In this document: piece by piece, positions 47,531 to 56,860 of the stretch | How the letters are laid out: each line of letters opens with the position of its first letter | How positions within the stretch are numbered: the first letter of the stretch is position 1 | NCBI GenBank assembly: GCA_024449915.1 | Contig: JAMZAV010000162.1 | Coordinates: 485,209-549,208, forward strand | Origin: Sweltsa coloradensis | Taxonomy: Eukaryota; Arthropoda; Insecta; Plecoptera; Chloroperlidae | DNA: 64,000 nt | Direction: 5' to 3' | Program-made: the position numbers and the translations under genes | The notes under the pieces: model-generated | Told to the model about the DNA's origin: nothing | Databases searched by the model: none | Seen by the model: the letters and a program-made list of their open reading frames with translations, nothing else

Positions 47531-47900
47531 TGCATTATGACCCAACGGTTGACGCGCCCTTGATCCAAATGAACTAAAAAATAATGTAACAAGTAAATTA
47601 ACATTGAAGTATGGTATTTAATTCTCACTGTTGTCGACAATAATGACAATTTTTTAAATAAGGTCATCTACATTCCAATAAGTCAAATTTATGCTATGTA
47701 CGCTAAGCGAAGTTGAGGCGGAAGTTTAATAAAAACTAACTGTTCACATATTTGATGAGGTGGATTACTGGTGATTGGCACATGCACATAAGACAAAGGC
47801 TCATTGCTTCAATTACACCAACATAATTGGATTGGTGAAAATGAACGTACGTATACAACAAACTTCTCAAATTTACTTACATCAATTTATGAACGCTTTA

Positions 47901-48070
47901 AAGGGGACGCCTGAATAACGCCGAATGGAATAACGCCGAATCGATCGTGTGTAGTGTACTTGCCAATTTTCCTCCTAACCTTTCTTTTCCAACACAAAAG
48001 AGTAGCGTGGCAAGTACACTACACACGATCGATTCGGCGTTGTTCCATTCGGCGTTATTCAGCGCCTCCC
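47901..48070. mobile_element. TTAA-flanked hairpin MITE of about 170 bp
   Basis: Long inverted arms of about 65 bp (GCTGAATAACGCCGAATGG and CGATCGTGTGTAGTGTACTT) around a spacer of about 45 bp, set in TTTAAA at both ends. Almost the whole element would fold into one hairpin. Confidence 0.75.
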
Positions 48071-48944
48071 TTTAAAGTAGATGTAAATGCCGTTAACAAT
48101 TACGGTCTTGGCAGCTATGTTAAATTAATAATTTGTATTCTATACCAGATCTATGTGAACACAGTTTTAAATGGTTAAAAATGTTTAACACTGTACAATC
48201 TACAAAACTTGTATAATTTGCAAGTTAGCAGCTAGGCCAGTCTAATAGATCTAATAAGCTTTTACTGGTGTTTGTTGGGAAACAAATAAAACAATTAGGT
48301 AGTCAATATTCATAAGTGGAAGAGGCTATAAAATGATATGACCTATAGTTTTTTAGATTTAACAATATGCCTATGGTACAGTACTAATAAAATTATGAGG
48401 AATGCTCAGGCATTTTTTTGAACATTCATCAGCTCTCGCAACGCTTATATTTAATCGAGCTTACAATACCAAGGCAATGAAAACCAAATGGATGCTAGAG
48501 ACAGTAGTAACACAACGTTCTTGATCTTCAAACGTTTCCAATGTAGGTGTAACCCAACGACAACATCCTCATAGAAGACTATCTGTGTACTTAAGGGTAC
48601 CTACCTTACGAGACTTACATGTGCCTTCACAAAAAGCATAATATATATAAATATTAAATAATTATACATAGATAAAATTATATATATTCCAGATTGGTGT
48701 AGGTAGTGAACTCCTATACAACACTTGGTAATCGGCAAACTAGGACTAAACTGTATATTGTTTTGTCTCTAGTGATGCTACAAAAGTTCTACTACCATGA
48801 TCGAGGTTACAAATTATTAAGCCTACTGCACCATACTATAGGCCCTATGCATACCTGCTGCATGTGCTGTATCATACTTAAACTTTCATGTAGTAGAAAC
48901 CATAACATTTTATGAAAGTAACAGTGTTTGTAATTACCGACATC
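48071..48944. other. Region downstream of SOCS, probably 3' UTR in part
   Basis: AT-rich. No canonical AATAAA on the minus strand close to the stop; ATTAAA on the minus strand near 48450 is a possible weak signal. No other gene seen. Confidence 0.4.
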
Positions 48945-50603
48945 TTATGGTTCAAAGTCAAATATTCGCACCCGAACTCTTTGTTTATAGTGATATTCTT
49001 TAAGATATCCTTTTAGAGGTTTTGGTAACTGGAGCTGACTGATACCATCATAAGTAGCCTTACTGCTAATAACAGCACGGCAAAGATGTTGCAGAGGAAA
49101 AGGAAAATTGCGATGTAAGGGTATTGTTAGCATAGGCTCGAAGAACATGCAGCATGAAGGATCTTTATAGTGTTCAATAAGTCCGCACACAGTAGGAGAT
49201 GCGTAGACACCTGGATCATGGGAGTCGAAACTGAAGTGGTGGTTCCATTGCTCAATGCGGGCATGAAGCGAGCGACCATATTTGCGGAAACTAACGGAAA
49301 ACAGGTATTCCTCCTGAGCAGAATCGCGGAGAAGAAAGGTGCCCTCGGGCCGTCCCTCAAGCAATCGTTCTGCCTCATAACGATCCATCTTACCCCAATA
49401 AAAAGAGCAAGAAGTGATTTGTAAAAGATCAGGCACAAGGCAATGGATATAATCCACTTGGGTATGCACACCTCGATGAACGGCCGGTGCTAGAGTAACA
49501 TCTATTTGTGATAAAGCGGCAAGTGTTGCTGTATGGATACCCAAGTGTGTCTGAAATAAGGCTGTAAGATTGTCTAGTGTCAATGCAGGTGGACAAATAA
49601 GTTGTATATGCTGGCCTGGGCAAAATCCTGGTGGTGGTTCCACACCTTCGGCTATCTCTCTTGCTCTCTCCAGCCTTGCTCGTTCATCACAGTCTTCTAC
49701 TGGGTAATCATCGGGGTTAAATTTTGCCATATCTATTAAAAAGCCCAATGCTGGTGAATCATCTCCGCTGCTGCCAGATTCGCTGCTCGTTTTTGAATTT
49801 CTGCGGTCTGGCTGTTCTTTGGCTGTTGCTTCAAATACGACTCCAGCCCCCAAATGATGTTCTTCAGTTCGTCGATAGCCAGTACAAACACACGAATCAC
49901 AACTTGAATTAGGTTCGGGAATATCTGTCTCAACTCCTGCCCCTCCACAGCTGCTGCCACCTTTAAGACGAGCGCAATTAAATTTCAGAACCCAGTGATT
50001 ACGCTTCTTTTTACTTCCAGTAGGAGCAACTTCCTTGGAGGAACGAAGTGATTTAGCTCGAGATCTCTTACTACTAACAAGAGACGGAGTTCTGGTGGAT
50101 CCTCTTCTGAAATAACTTGTCCCTACTTCCTCCGAACTATTGCGCGATGGGACGATATTTTTACTTTGGCAACCAACAGTCTCTTCACACACACAATTTT
50201 CTGGTCTTAGTGAACAAGAACACAATGAACTGGCAACGTGTCCACTACCACCAGCTTCATGTGTCAATATATTTCCATTCACTTCTTCAGGCTTAGGAAC
50301 CTCGGCTCCATTGCTATAGATATTCTCAAAAATGTCATCTGCTTTATCTGAACCAGTAGCTCTTGAATTGCTGTTATGTCCAACAAAATCTATAGGTGCT
50401 GATGGTAGGCCTAAAGTTGGAATATTACCAACACCGAATCCATTATTTCTATGGCCATATTCTGTTGAATCATTCACCGAGACATCATTAAAATCACTTG
50501 GCCCGTGGCTGAGAGTATTTTCTGATGAAACATTGGCATTTCCCCTGTTATCCATTACCGTTACTCCAAATATTCCTTTCAAATTACTTAATTTCTGGCC
50601 CAT
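48945..50603 (-). CDS. SOCS5: Suppressor of cytokine signalling, SOCS4/5 type
   Basis: 552 residues from the ATG at 50603. Residues 1-390 are Ser-rich and low complexity, apart from a conserved stretch before the SH2 domain (about 310-400: ARLERAREIAEGVEPPPGFC ... VDYIHCLVPDLLQIT) typical of SOCS4/5. The SH2 domain spans about 401-495, with GTFLLRDS holding the phosphotyrosine-binding Arg (about 426). The SOCS box follows at about 503-545, with PLQHLCRAVI as Elongin BC box and LPKPL as Cullin-5 box, then YLKEYHYKQRVRVR. Family role: bind phosphotyrosine on receptors or kinases, recruit a Cul5 E3 ligase and damp JAK/STAT or EGFR signalling; Drosophila Socs36E is the fly relative. The coding region is in one exon. 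A frame-compatible ATG at 50627 is rejected because it lies upstream of a strong splice acceptor. TAGGCCTA at 50406-50413 adds Gly-Leu in frame. Confidence 0.93.
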   Translation of the reverse strand: MGQKLSNLKGIFGVTVMDNRGNANVSSENTLSHGPSDFNDVSVNDSTEYGHRNNGFGVGNIPTLGLPSAPIDFVGHNSNSRATGSDKADDIFENIYSNGAEVPKPEEVNGNILTHEAGGSGHVASSLCSCSLRPENCVCEETVGCQSKNIVPSRNSSEEVGTSYFRRGSTRTPSLVSSKRSRAKSLRSSKEVAPTGSKKKRNHWVLKFNCARLKGGSSCGGAGVETDIPEPNSSCDSCVCTGYRRTEEHHLGAGVVFEATAKEQPDRRNSKTSSESGSSGDDSPALGFLIDMAKFNPDDYPVEDCDERARLERAREIAEGVEPPPGFCPGQHIQLICPPALTLDNLTALFQTHLGIHTATLAALSQIDVTLAPAVHRGVHTQVDYIHCLVPDLLQITSCSFYWGKMDRYEAERLLEGRPEGTFLLRDSAQEEYLFSVSFRKYGRSLHARIEQWNHHFSFDSHDPGVYASPTVCGLIEHYKDPSCCMFFEPMLTIPLHRNFPFPLQHLCRAVISSKATYDGISQLQLPKPLKGYLKEYHYKQRVRVRIFDFEP

Positions 50604-51147
50604 TACTTCCCTGTGAAAACAATACATTTTATTAGGTATTTTATTTGTACAGTAGACAGTGTTGAACCGGTAGAATAATATGTAGGCCTAATGTAGAATA
50701 GGCCTATCCGCGATGCAAAGATGATCCAGATAGCGCTTATCGCATTTTTTTTTTTTTTAGTACCCGAAGGACGCGCAAGCAGCACTATAGATATTTATAA
50801 TTTCATAGCCACAAAGATCGTAAAGGCAAGCTACATTATCCAGTAGGCCTAGACTTTGTATAATATACATGGGTTGACGTGCAAACTAGGTAAGCTAGTC
50901 CTTCCTGCACTGCGATTCTATAACTCTGACGGAGTTGGACCCGGGCGTTTCCAACGGTAATCGTCTCTGTTGTAAGTGATCGACCCAGTTGAGGTCGATA
51001 TCGTTGCGATATAATCCGTGACAACAGAGTCCGACTCGGTTATATTTGTATAAAATGGTGGATGATAAGCCTTGGCCTACACGTAAACACAACAGATTAT
51101 TAACTTTCTCAAACGAATAACAATAGTATGCTCAAAGAAAACCTACC
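50604..51147 (-). other. 5' UTR intron of SOCS
   Basis: On the minus strand TTGTTTTCACAG precedes GGAAGTAATGG (acceptor at 50611). The best donor upstream is AAAG|GTAGGTTTTC (51147|51146), giving an intron of about 536 bp and a seven-base 5' UTR before the ATG in this exon. The acceptor is strong; the donor is chosen by consensus only. Confidence 0.55.
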
Positions 51148-52050
51148 TTTAGGAAGGGCCTACCCCTAAAAGTCCCGTGCGTTCCCTTTTTTCATGAAAT
51201 TATACAATTTAATCCAATTTCTCCCCGATTGGAAATAATACACACATCTATGTCATTCGAATATTTGACAACTGACTGTGAATCATTTGTTCACATTTGG
51301 CCGTCCACGGCCATGTAAATCATACCTTTCGACCTCGACCAACAACAACCGGAACGATTACTGTTACTACAGAGTCGGTCCCGTGACAGAGTTGAACCCG
51401 TGAAGTTACTGAATAGGGCCCCTGGCCTACGCCTCACCAAGCTGTCACAGTCACAATATCACATCGAGTTTGATGAGGTGACGATTTTCTTTTCTTAACT
51501 TTATCATTCGTAATGGATAAAAATTGACTTGGCAAGAGATTATTTCATATTTAGGTATAAGACATAGTTGAGGGGGGCGCTGTTTTGCTGCAAGGCAGGC
51601 AATTCGGGCCGATGTAAACACATCATGGCGGTGTTGATGTAAAAATTGATGGACAATAGAACAGACCTATAGTCAGCATCACTACTCATGTACATTGCCA
51701 TCTATATTATGGTGTGTTAAAATAGATTAAAGAAGGCTGTAAGGCTGCTTGACGAGTCCTCCGGTAACTAAATATTTTGGAGCTTTTCTCTTTATCCGCT
51801 AGATGGCATTTGTGCTCCTTCGCGTCGCGGATTGCAAATTTTTACATATTATTCTACATGTCCCATATTATTTATAATAATGATTTTCTTTTCCAAAAAG
51901 TTACATAAATAGGGCCTACCTACATTAGTAGGCCTTGTCTAACAATGTGGTAGGCCCCTATGCCTTTGTAGTAGGCCTACTAACTAGGGGGCTAGTAGGT
52001 ATTTAGAAAGCAAATCAAGCATGATGTACCGGTAGCAAATATTGCAATAA
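51148..52050. other. Upstream region of SOCS
   Basis: Likely holds non-coding exon 1 and promoter (51148 to about 51480 is less AT-rich, with CCGTGACAGAGTTG-like CpG sequence). No TATA box identified with confidence. TAGGCCTA near 51975 and TACCGGTA near 52026. Confidence 0.4.
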
Positions 52051-52051
52051 T

Positions 52052-52190
52052 ACGCTACACTCAATACAGAAAAGAGAGCTGTGAAACGGGAGACAAGAAC
52101 AGCGATCATAGCAAATTTCTAATAGACGCTTCGCTTAATACAGGAAAGAGGGCTGTAAAACGGGAGACAACTAACAACAGCGATCCTAGC
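52052..52190. repeat. Tandem repeat of about 75 bp
   Basis: AATACAGAAAAGAGAGCTGT... at 52064 and AATACAGGAAAGAGGGCTGT... at 52138 share GGGAGACAA...ACAGCGATC...TAGC. A third, shorter relative lies at 52237-52280. Confidence 0.65.
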
Positions 52191-52527
52191 GGCGTTGGAG
52201 TTACATTACCACCGCCATCTGGATGCCAAAACAATTAAGATACATTAAAGAAGGCGTTAAATCGAGAGACAGGTGACTGATTTGCTCCAAACATAAATAT
52301 GTCATTATTATTTTGACAGCCATGCTCAAAGGTACGGTACTTGTATAATTACTATTTACTAGCCTACGTTATTGTCTTGCTTGTTCTTATGTATCGTGGT
52401 CCGTATTTAATATTTTTTATTGCTACTGTACATCTTTTTTTAATGTGTATAGGCCTACAAAATATTATGAATCTAGTTCCTGACACACTTTGATTTAGTA
52501 GTGCCGTAGGCCTACCTCCCTAAAATG

Positions 52528-52615
52528 ATTATAAAGGACGTCGTCGGCCCTCGGGGAACTTTCCCCTTCCCTTTGACTACCTCTCTTGACGCGGCGACGA
52601 CGACGACAATTATAC
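52528..52615. repeat. GTCGTCGGGG dispersed repeat (copy 2 of 3)
   Basis: GACGTCGTCGGCCCTCGGGG then CCTTCCCTTTGACTACCTC and a GACGACGAC run, related to 47357-47530 and 56160-56350. Confidence 0.55.
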
Positions 52616-52621
52616 CTCATG

Positions 52622-52710
<89 letters not shown>
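52622..52710. repeat. (ATT)n microsatellite, about 30 units
   Basis: Uninterrupted ATT run of about 89 bp. It produces long poly-Ile and poly-Tyr open frames in several frames, none a gene. Confidence 0.95.
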
Positions 52711-52718
52711 GAGGCCTT

Positions 52719-53887
52719 CGAGGTGTAAACTGGGCATTTGTCATCGTAAAATGCAACATGGCGGACAGTACCAACCATTTTCACTAAAATATTCCACCTA
52801 CAAAACCTTTAACGTCGCTTTTTTAAATATAAAGGACTTTCAACGGAAAAGTACTTTCGCTTGAAATAGCGACATTAAAGGTTTTGAAGGTCTCTTGTGT
52901 TACTATAATAGCAAAAACGTGACGATTCTATTTTTTATTATGTTCTTGTCAGGCTACTTCCAGTACGTAGGCCTACAACAACTCTGCACGGCAGCTCTAA
53001 ATGATGGCGGTCCGAAAACAGTGAAATATGCAAGTGATTAGTAAGAGTAATTAGCATAACCTATTAGGCCTCATTGTATATTTTCAGTGTGATTAGTGTT
53101 AATAAATCGTTAATAATTAGTTATTCTTTATTTATTTCTCATTTGAAGTTGTTTTTCATTGTTTTTTTTTATTGAAGAAAAACAGTGTTAAAAAACTGGC
53201 CTTGAACAGACTCAATTGCTGGAATATTTTGAGACTTTCACCAATTATTTTGGAGATGCAATGGTTGGAATACAGGAAAACATGTAGGGCTGCCTACAAA
53301 ACATTATTGGTGAAGGACAAAAGGTGGTCAAGAACAGCTGCATAACTGACCCTTAGGCTAGGCTAGGCGATACTTGTGTCGTTGGTATGGACCAGTTTTT
53401 AACACGGTTTTTCTTCAATAAAAACAATGAAAAACAACTTCAAATGAAAAATAAATAAAGAATAACTCATTATTAACGATTTAGGCCTATTAACACTAAT
53501 CACTCTGAAAATATACAATATTAGGTTAATTACCGGTACTCTTACTAATCACTCGCATATTTTACTGTTTTCGGGCCGCCATCTTTTAGGCCTGCCGTGC
53601 AGTGTTGTTGACAAGAACATACCGGTAATAAAAAATAGAATCAATCATCATGTTTTTGCTGTTATAGGCCTAGGCCTAGTACGGTAGGCCCTAACAAAAA
53701 AAAACTTCAAACCTTTAATGTCGCTTTTTCAAGCGAAAGTAAACTACTTTTCTGTTGAAAGTCCTTTATAATTAAAATAGTGACGTTAAAGGTTTCATGT
53801 GGGTGGAGTATTTTAGTGAAAAAGGTTGGTAGGCCTACTGTACGCCATGTTGCATTTTATGATGACAAATGCCCAGTTTACACCTCG
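52719..53887. mobile_element. Inverted-repeat element with about 490-bp arms
   Basis: Left arm 52719-53201 and right arm 53389-53887 are reverse complements. Outer ends are CGAGGTGTAAACTGGGCAT and its match; inner ends are GTTTTTCATTG...GAAGAAAAACA and its match; spacer 187 bp. Each arm also holds its own hairpin of about 85 bp (52802-52885 and 53707-53795, CCTTTAACGTCGCT with AGCGACATTAAAGG). The right arm carries TAGGCCTA or TACCGGTA at five or more sites where the left has TA. Superfamily unknown. Confidence 0.78.
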
Positions 53888-55440
53888 TAGGCCTAGGCCT
53901 ACGTTGTGTCACTCCTCGCTACTTATAGCTTACAGTTACAATTATTAATAAAACATAGGCCTAATGAAATGAAACGTGTACCTAGGTGTATTTTTTAATA
54001 ATATAAATCGCTATTTGTAAAATATTACTTATTTTAGGTTGTTTTTCATTTTTTTTTATTGAAGAAAAACAATGTTAAAAAATGGTCCATACCAACGACA
54101 CAAGTGCCGGACTACACGACCACGAAAATTAATGTAGGCCTAGACCTAGGTGGGCCACGGGTAGGGCCTAGATCTGGCCTCTGCCTATAGTGGTTATTCA
54201 AAATAAAAACCATTTTGTAGGACTAGGCCTCTAGGCTAGGCCTCCGCCTAGCCTAGTCTTAGTATGTTTTATGTTGTAATCCAACGAAGTCTAGCCCTAC
54301 CCTACGTCTAAGAATCCCACCACCCCACAAAAAAAAATTTACATTTAATGTCTAAGCCTGGGCCTCAGGCTAGCCAAAACGGCCTAAACCAAAGGGGCCC
54401 TGGGGGTGGGCTTGGGGGGTAAAAACTTTTATACCCCTTGTTAACACTGCTATTTTTCCCTTTTTAGGTACTACTACTTATTTTTAAAGGTGTCTTTCGT
54501 TGGGTTTTACCCAAAATTTTCCGCTGGCACAGTGCGCCGCGCTATTTTTTTAGGAAAAGGGCCTAAATCGTAAGAGCGCACCCAAAAACCCTTTTTCCGG
54601 GTTCAGTGTGGGCCCTAGGCCTACCGTATACCCTAAAAAGTTGGACCCCCCTGGGCCGAAAAAGTCCCGTATTTTGCCTGGGCCCTACTAAAATCAATTT
54701 TTTTTTTTTTTTTTCCCCCCCTTCAGCTTAATTTTAAGATTGGGGACAGGGGCCCTAGGCCACCCACTCGGGAAGGGGAGGGTAGCTAGCCCTAGGCCTC
54801 TGCTATGCCTAGGTAGGGGCTAGGCCTAGTAGGGCTTACTATTGGGACAAAGGATAACGCTGCCTAGACTTTGGGTTAAGGATGTCTAAACAGAAAGCCC
54901 TATAGGGCGTAGGCATGCCTAGGTAGGCCTGTGCTTTGGGTTTATAAGGCCTGGGGGCATAGGCAACGAAAGGGAGGCTGCCTTTGGCAGGCCTAGGCCT
55001 TAGGCTAGGTAGGCCCTAGGCCTAGGCTAGGCCTAGTGCTACGAAACTTGGTTCAAAGAATTTTCCCCCCTCATATTTACCTTCAAAAACAAAAAGAAAA
55101 GGGGTTCATTTAATAAAATAGAACTTTTGGGGCCTTTTGTTACTACTGCAAAAACACCCATTTCTCTTTTTGTTGTAAGATTAATTTTGTTTTGCACCCT
55201 TAAATTTGACAGCAAAAAAATTTTTAAACCCAAGCCATAAGTAAGATCACTGCCTTTTAGTATGTAGCAGGAAGTTAATCACACTCCCTTCATTGGGATT
55301 AAAAGTTTCAAAGGCTGTGGTTTTAAACAGCAAAGTCATTTTTGCGGGAAGTTGACTTGGTTGAACACGGTGGTTTATTACATTACGTCAAGCACGAACA
55401 TTACGGAGAAAGATTTAAGTCCATACCACGGTCCAATATT
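53888..55440. other. Non-coding stretch saturated with TAGGCCTA
   Basis: The densest cluster of TAGGCCTA and its permutations in the window, especially 54120-55030. At 54030-54115 a copy of the inner arm of the 52.7-53.9 kb element appears (GTTTTTCATT...GTCCATACCAACGACACA). At 54480-54610 CCGCTGG(C)ACAGTGCGCCGC is an inverted copy of 59150-59215. No gene. Confidence 0.5.
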
Positions 55441-55495
55441 GTTCCGTGGTCCATACCAAATTTCTCAAGACTTGGAAAACGCATATGCATAGAAT

Positions 55496-56098
55496 AGGAT
55501 CTTCATTCTCCAAAAGAGAGCCATTAGAATCATAGCCGGTGTCTCAAGATGGCACTCATGTAGGGATCTTTTCAAAAAGCTTGGAGTTCTTACGCTTTTT
55601 CACAAGGCCCGGAATACTTAGCCTCCACCCTCTATAACAAACTTCCAAACCCCATCAAAACCTGCCCCACACTACATTCCTTTAAACATCACCTTAAATT
55701 ATTCCTCACTGCCAAAAGTTTTTACTCCATTAGAGAATACCTCAGTGAGTGAATCCCCCTTACTTCAACTGGCTTAGGCCTATGCCGTTGCCTAGTATAA
55801 TCACCTATTCCAAATTTATTTGTGTACTGGGTAACTCTCTGGTATTATATTGTACTCCTATTAATAGGTATGACAGTCCAAACCAGTGTGCCTGGTATGG
55901 CTAAATTAGTATGTTTTTTATTTTGTATATTTGCTTAGTGCTTAATGTTTAATGTAGCTCTTTTTCATTGTATATTACCTAATTGTATAATACCTAATTT
56001 AGTCACTAGGCCTATCCTAGTTTTACATAATCTTGACGATGCCTATATGTATACATTGTATAGATCAAATGGTAAATAAATACTCTACTCTACTCTAT
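55496..56098 (+). mobile_element. LINE 3' end, Jockey/CR1-like
   Basis: The plus strand encodes RIFILQKRAIRIIAGVSRWH then SCRDLFKKLGVLTLFHK, a frame break near 55615, then NKLPNPIKTCPTLHSFKHHL and FYSIREYLSE with stop TGA at 55750-55752. LQKRAIRII and a final LP..I....S..SFK..LK..L are standard at the C-terminus of Jockey/CR1-superfamily LINE ORF2. A 3' UTR of about 330 bp ends in a (TACTC)n tail at 56080-56098. Most of the element is missing. Confidence 0.72.
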
Positions 56099-56159
56099 CT
56101 TAACACCTGGGCCTTCAAATTCCAACTCGACACCTTCTCGCGGTTTGGCCCGTGAATAG

Positions 56160-56355
56160 GGGAGTTTCACTCCCTGAAACAAATGGCGAGCTCTGGGTCG
56201 TCGTCGGGGAACCCCTTCCCTTTGACTACCTCCCCGACGGCGACGACAAAGACAACACGGACGGATGATGACACAGACGGAACGACCACGACGTGGGGGA
56301 ACCCCTGCCCCCCCCATATGCTTGTGGCTGGTTCGACCAGCACAGGCCTGTCCAC
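56160..56355. repeat. GTCGTCGGGG dispersed repeat (copy 3 of 3)
   Basis: GGGTCGTCGTCGGGGAACCC then TTGACTACCTCCCCGACGG and Asp/Thr-codon-rich GAC repeats. Best preserved of the three copies. A function is unknown; open frames on both strands are compositional. Confidence 0.5.
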
Positions 56356-56463
56356 CACTTGCCCCCTGCGTCATCCCTTACGTCCCTCCCTTCGTCTCGA
56401 TTAGCCAAGTTGCATAAATATGAGACGTAAAGCAATATCCAATCAAAAAACCTCCCTCCCCCC

Positions 56464-56860
56464 CCGCCGCGTTGTTGGATGAGCGTAATTGGTGCATTGA
56501 GCTGCCATATTGTGTTATGCGGATTTCTGTTGTTCTGTAAAAAAAAAACATTCTAAGTTGAAGTTTTTTTTAAAATTTTTTTAAATTTCATTAAAAATAA
56601 ATTTTAAAATTTTTAAATTTTTTTTAAAGGGATGAAATTTTTTAAAAAAAAGAAAAAAATCGTAAATTGCGATTTTCATAAAAAATAATTTTTCGATTGC
56701 GCTCAAATTTCACCAAATATATTAATTATAAAAAAAGTTCTGAAAAAAAAATCATTACAATCGGATAAGGATTTTTGGGTGTATAAAAGAATTGTTTTAA
56801 AAAAAAAAAAACGAAATTTCGATTTTCATGAAAAAAAATTTTTTGATGGTAAAAGGGAAA
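56464..56860 (-). mobile_element. Helentron-like element, family 1, subgroup A (copy 9, degraded)
   Basis: Contains CCGCCGCGTTGTTGGATGAG and CGTAATTGGTGCATTGAGC, then AATTTTTCGATTGCGCTCAA, and ATCATTACAATCGGATAAGG. Both tips are lost. Homopolymers are longer than in other copies. It gives the uninterrupted sequence of the site hit by the LINE at 60401. Confidence 0.6.

Noticed and set aside
50604..50627. Upstream ATG at 50627 as SOCS start
   Set aside because: It lies beyond a strong splice acceptor, in predicted intron.
52495..52864. Long open frames with poly-Ile or poly-Tyr
   Set aside because: Produced in several frames and both strands by the (ATT)30 microsatellite; no flanking domain.
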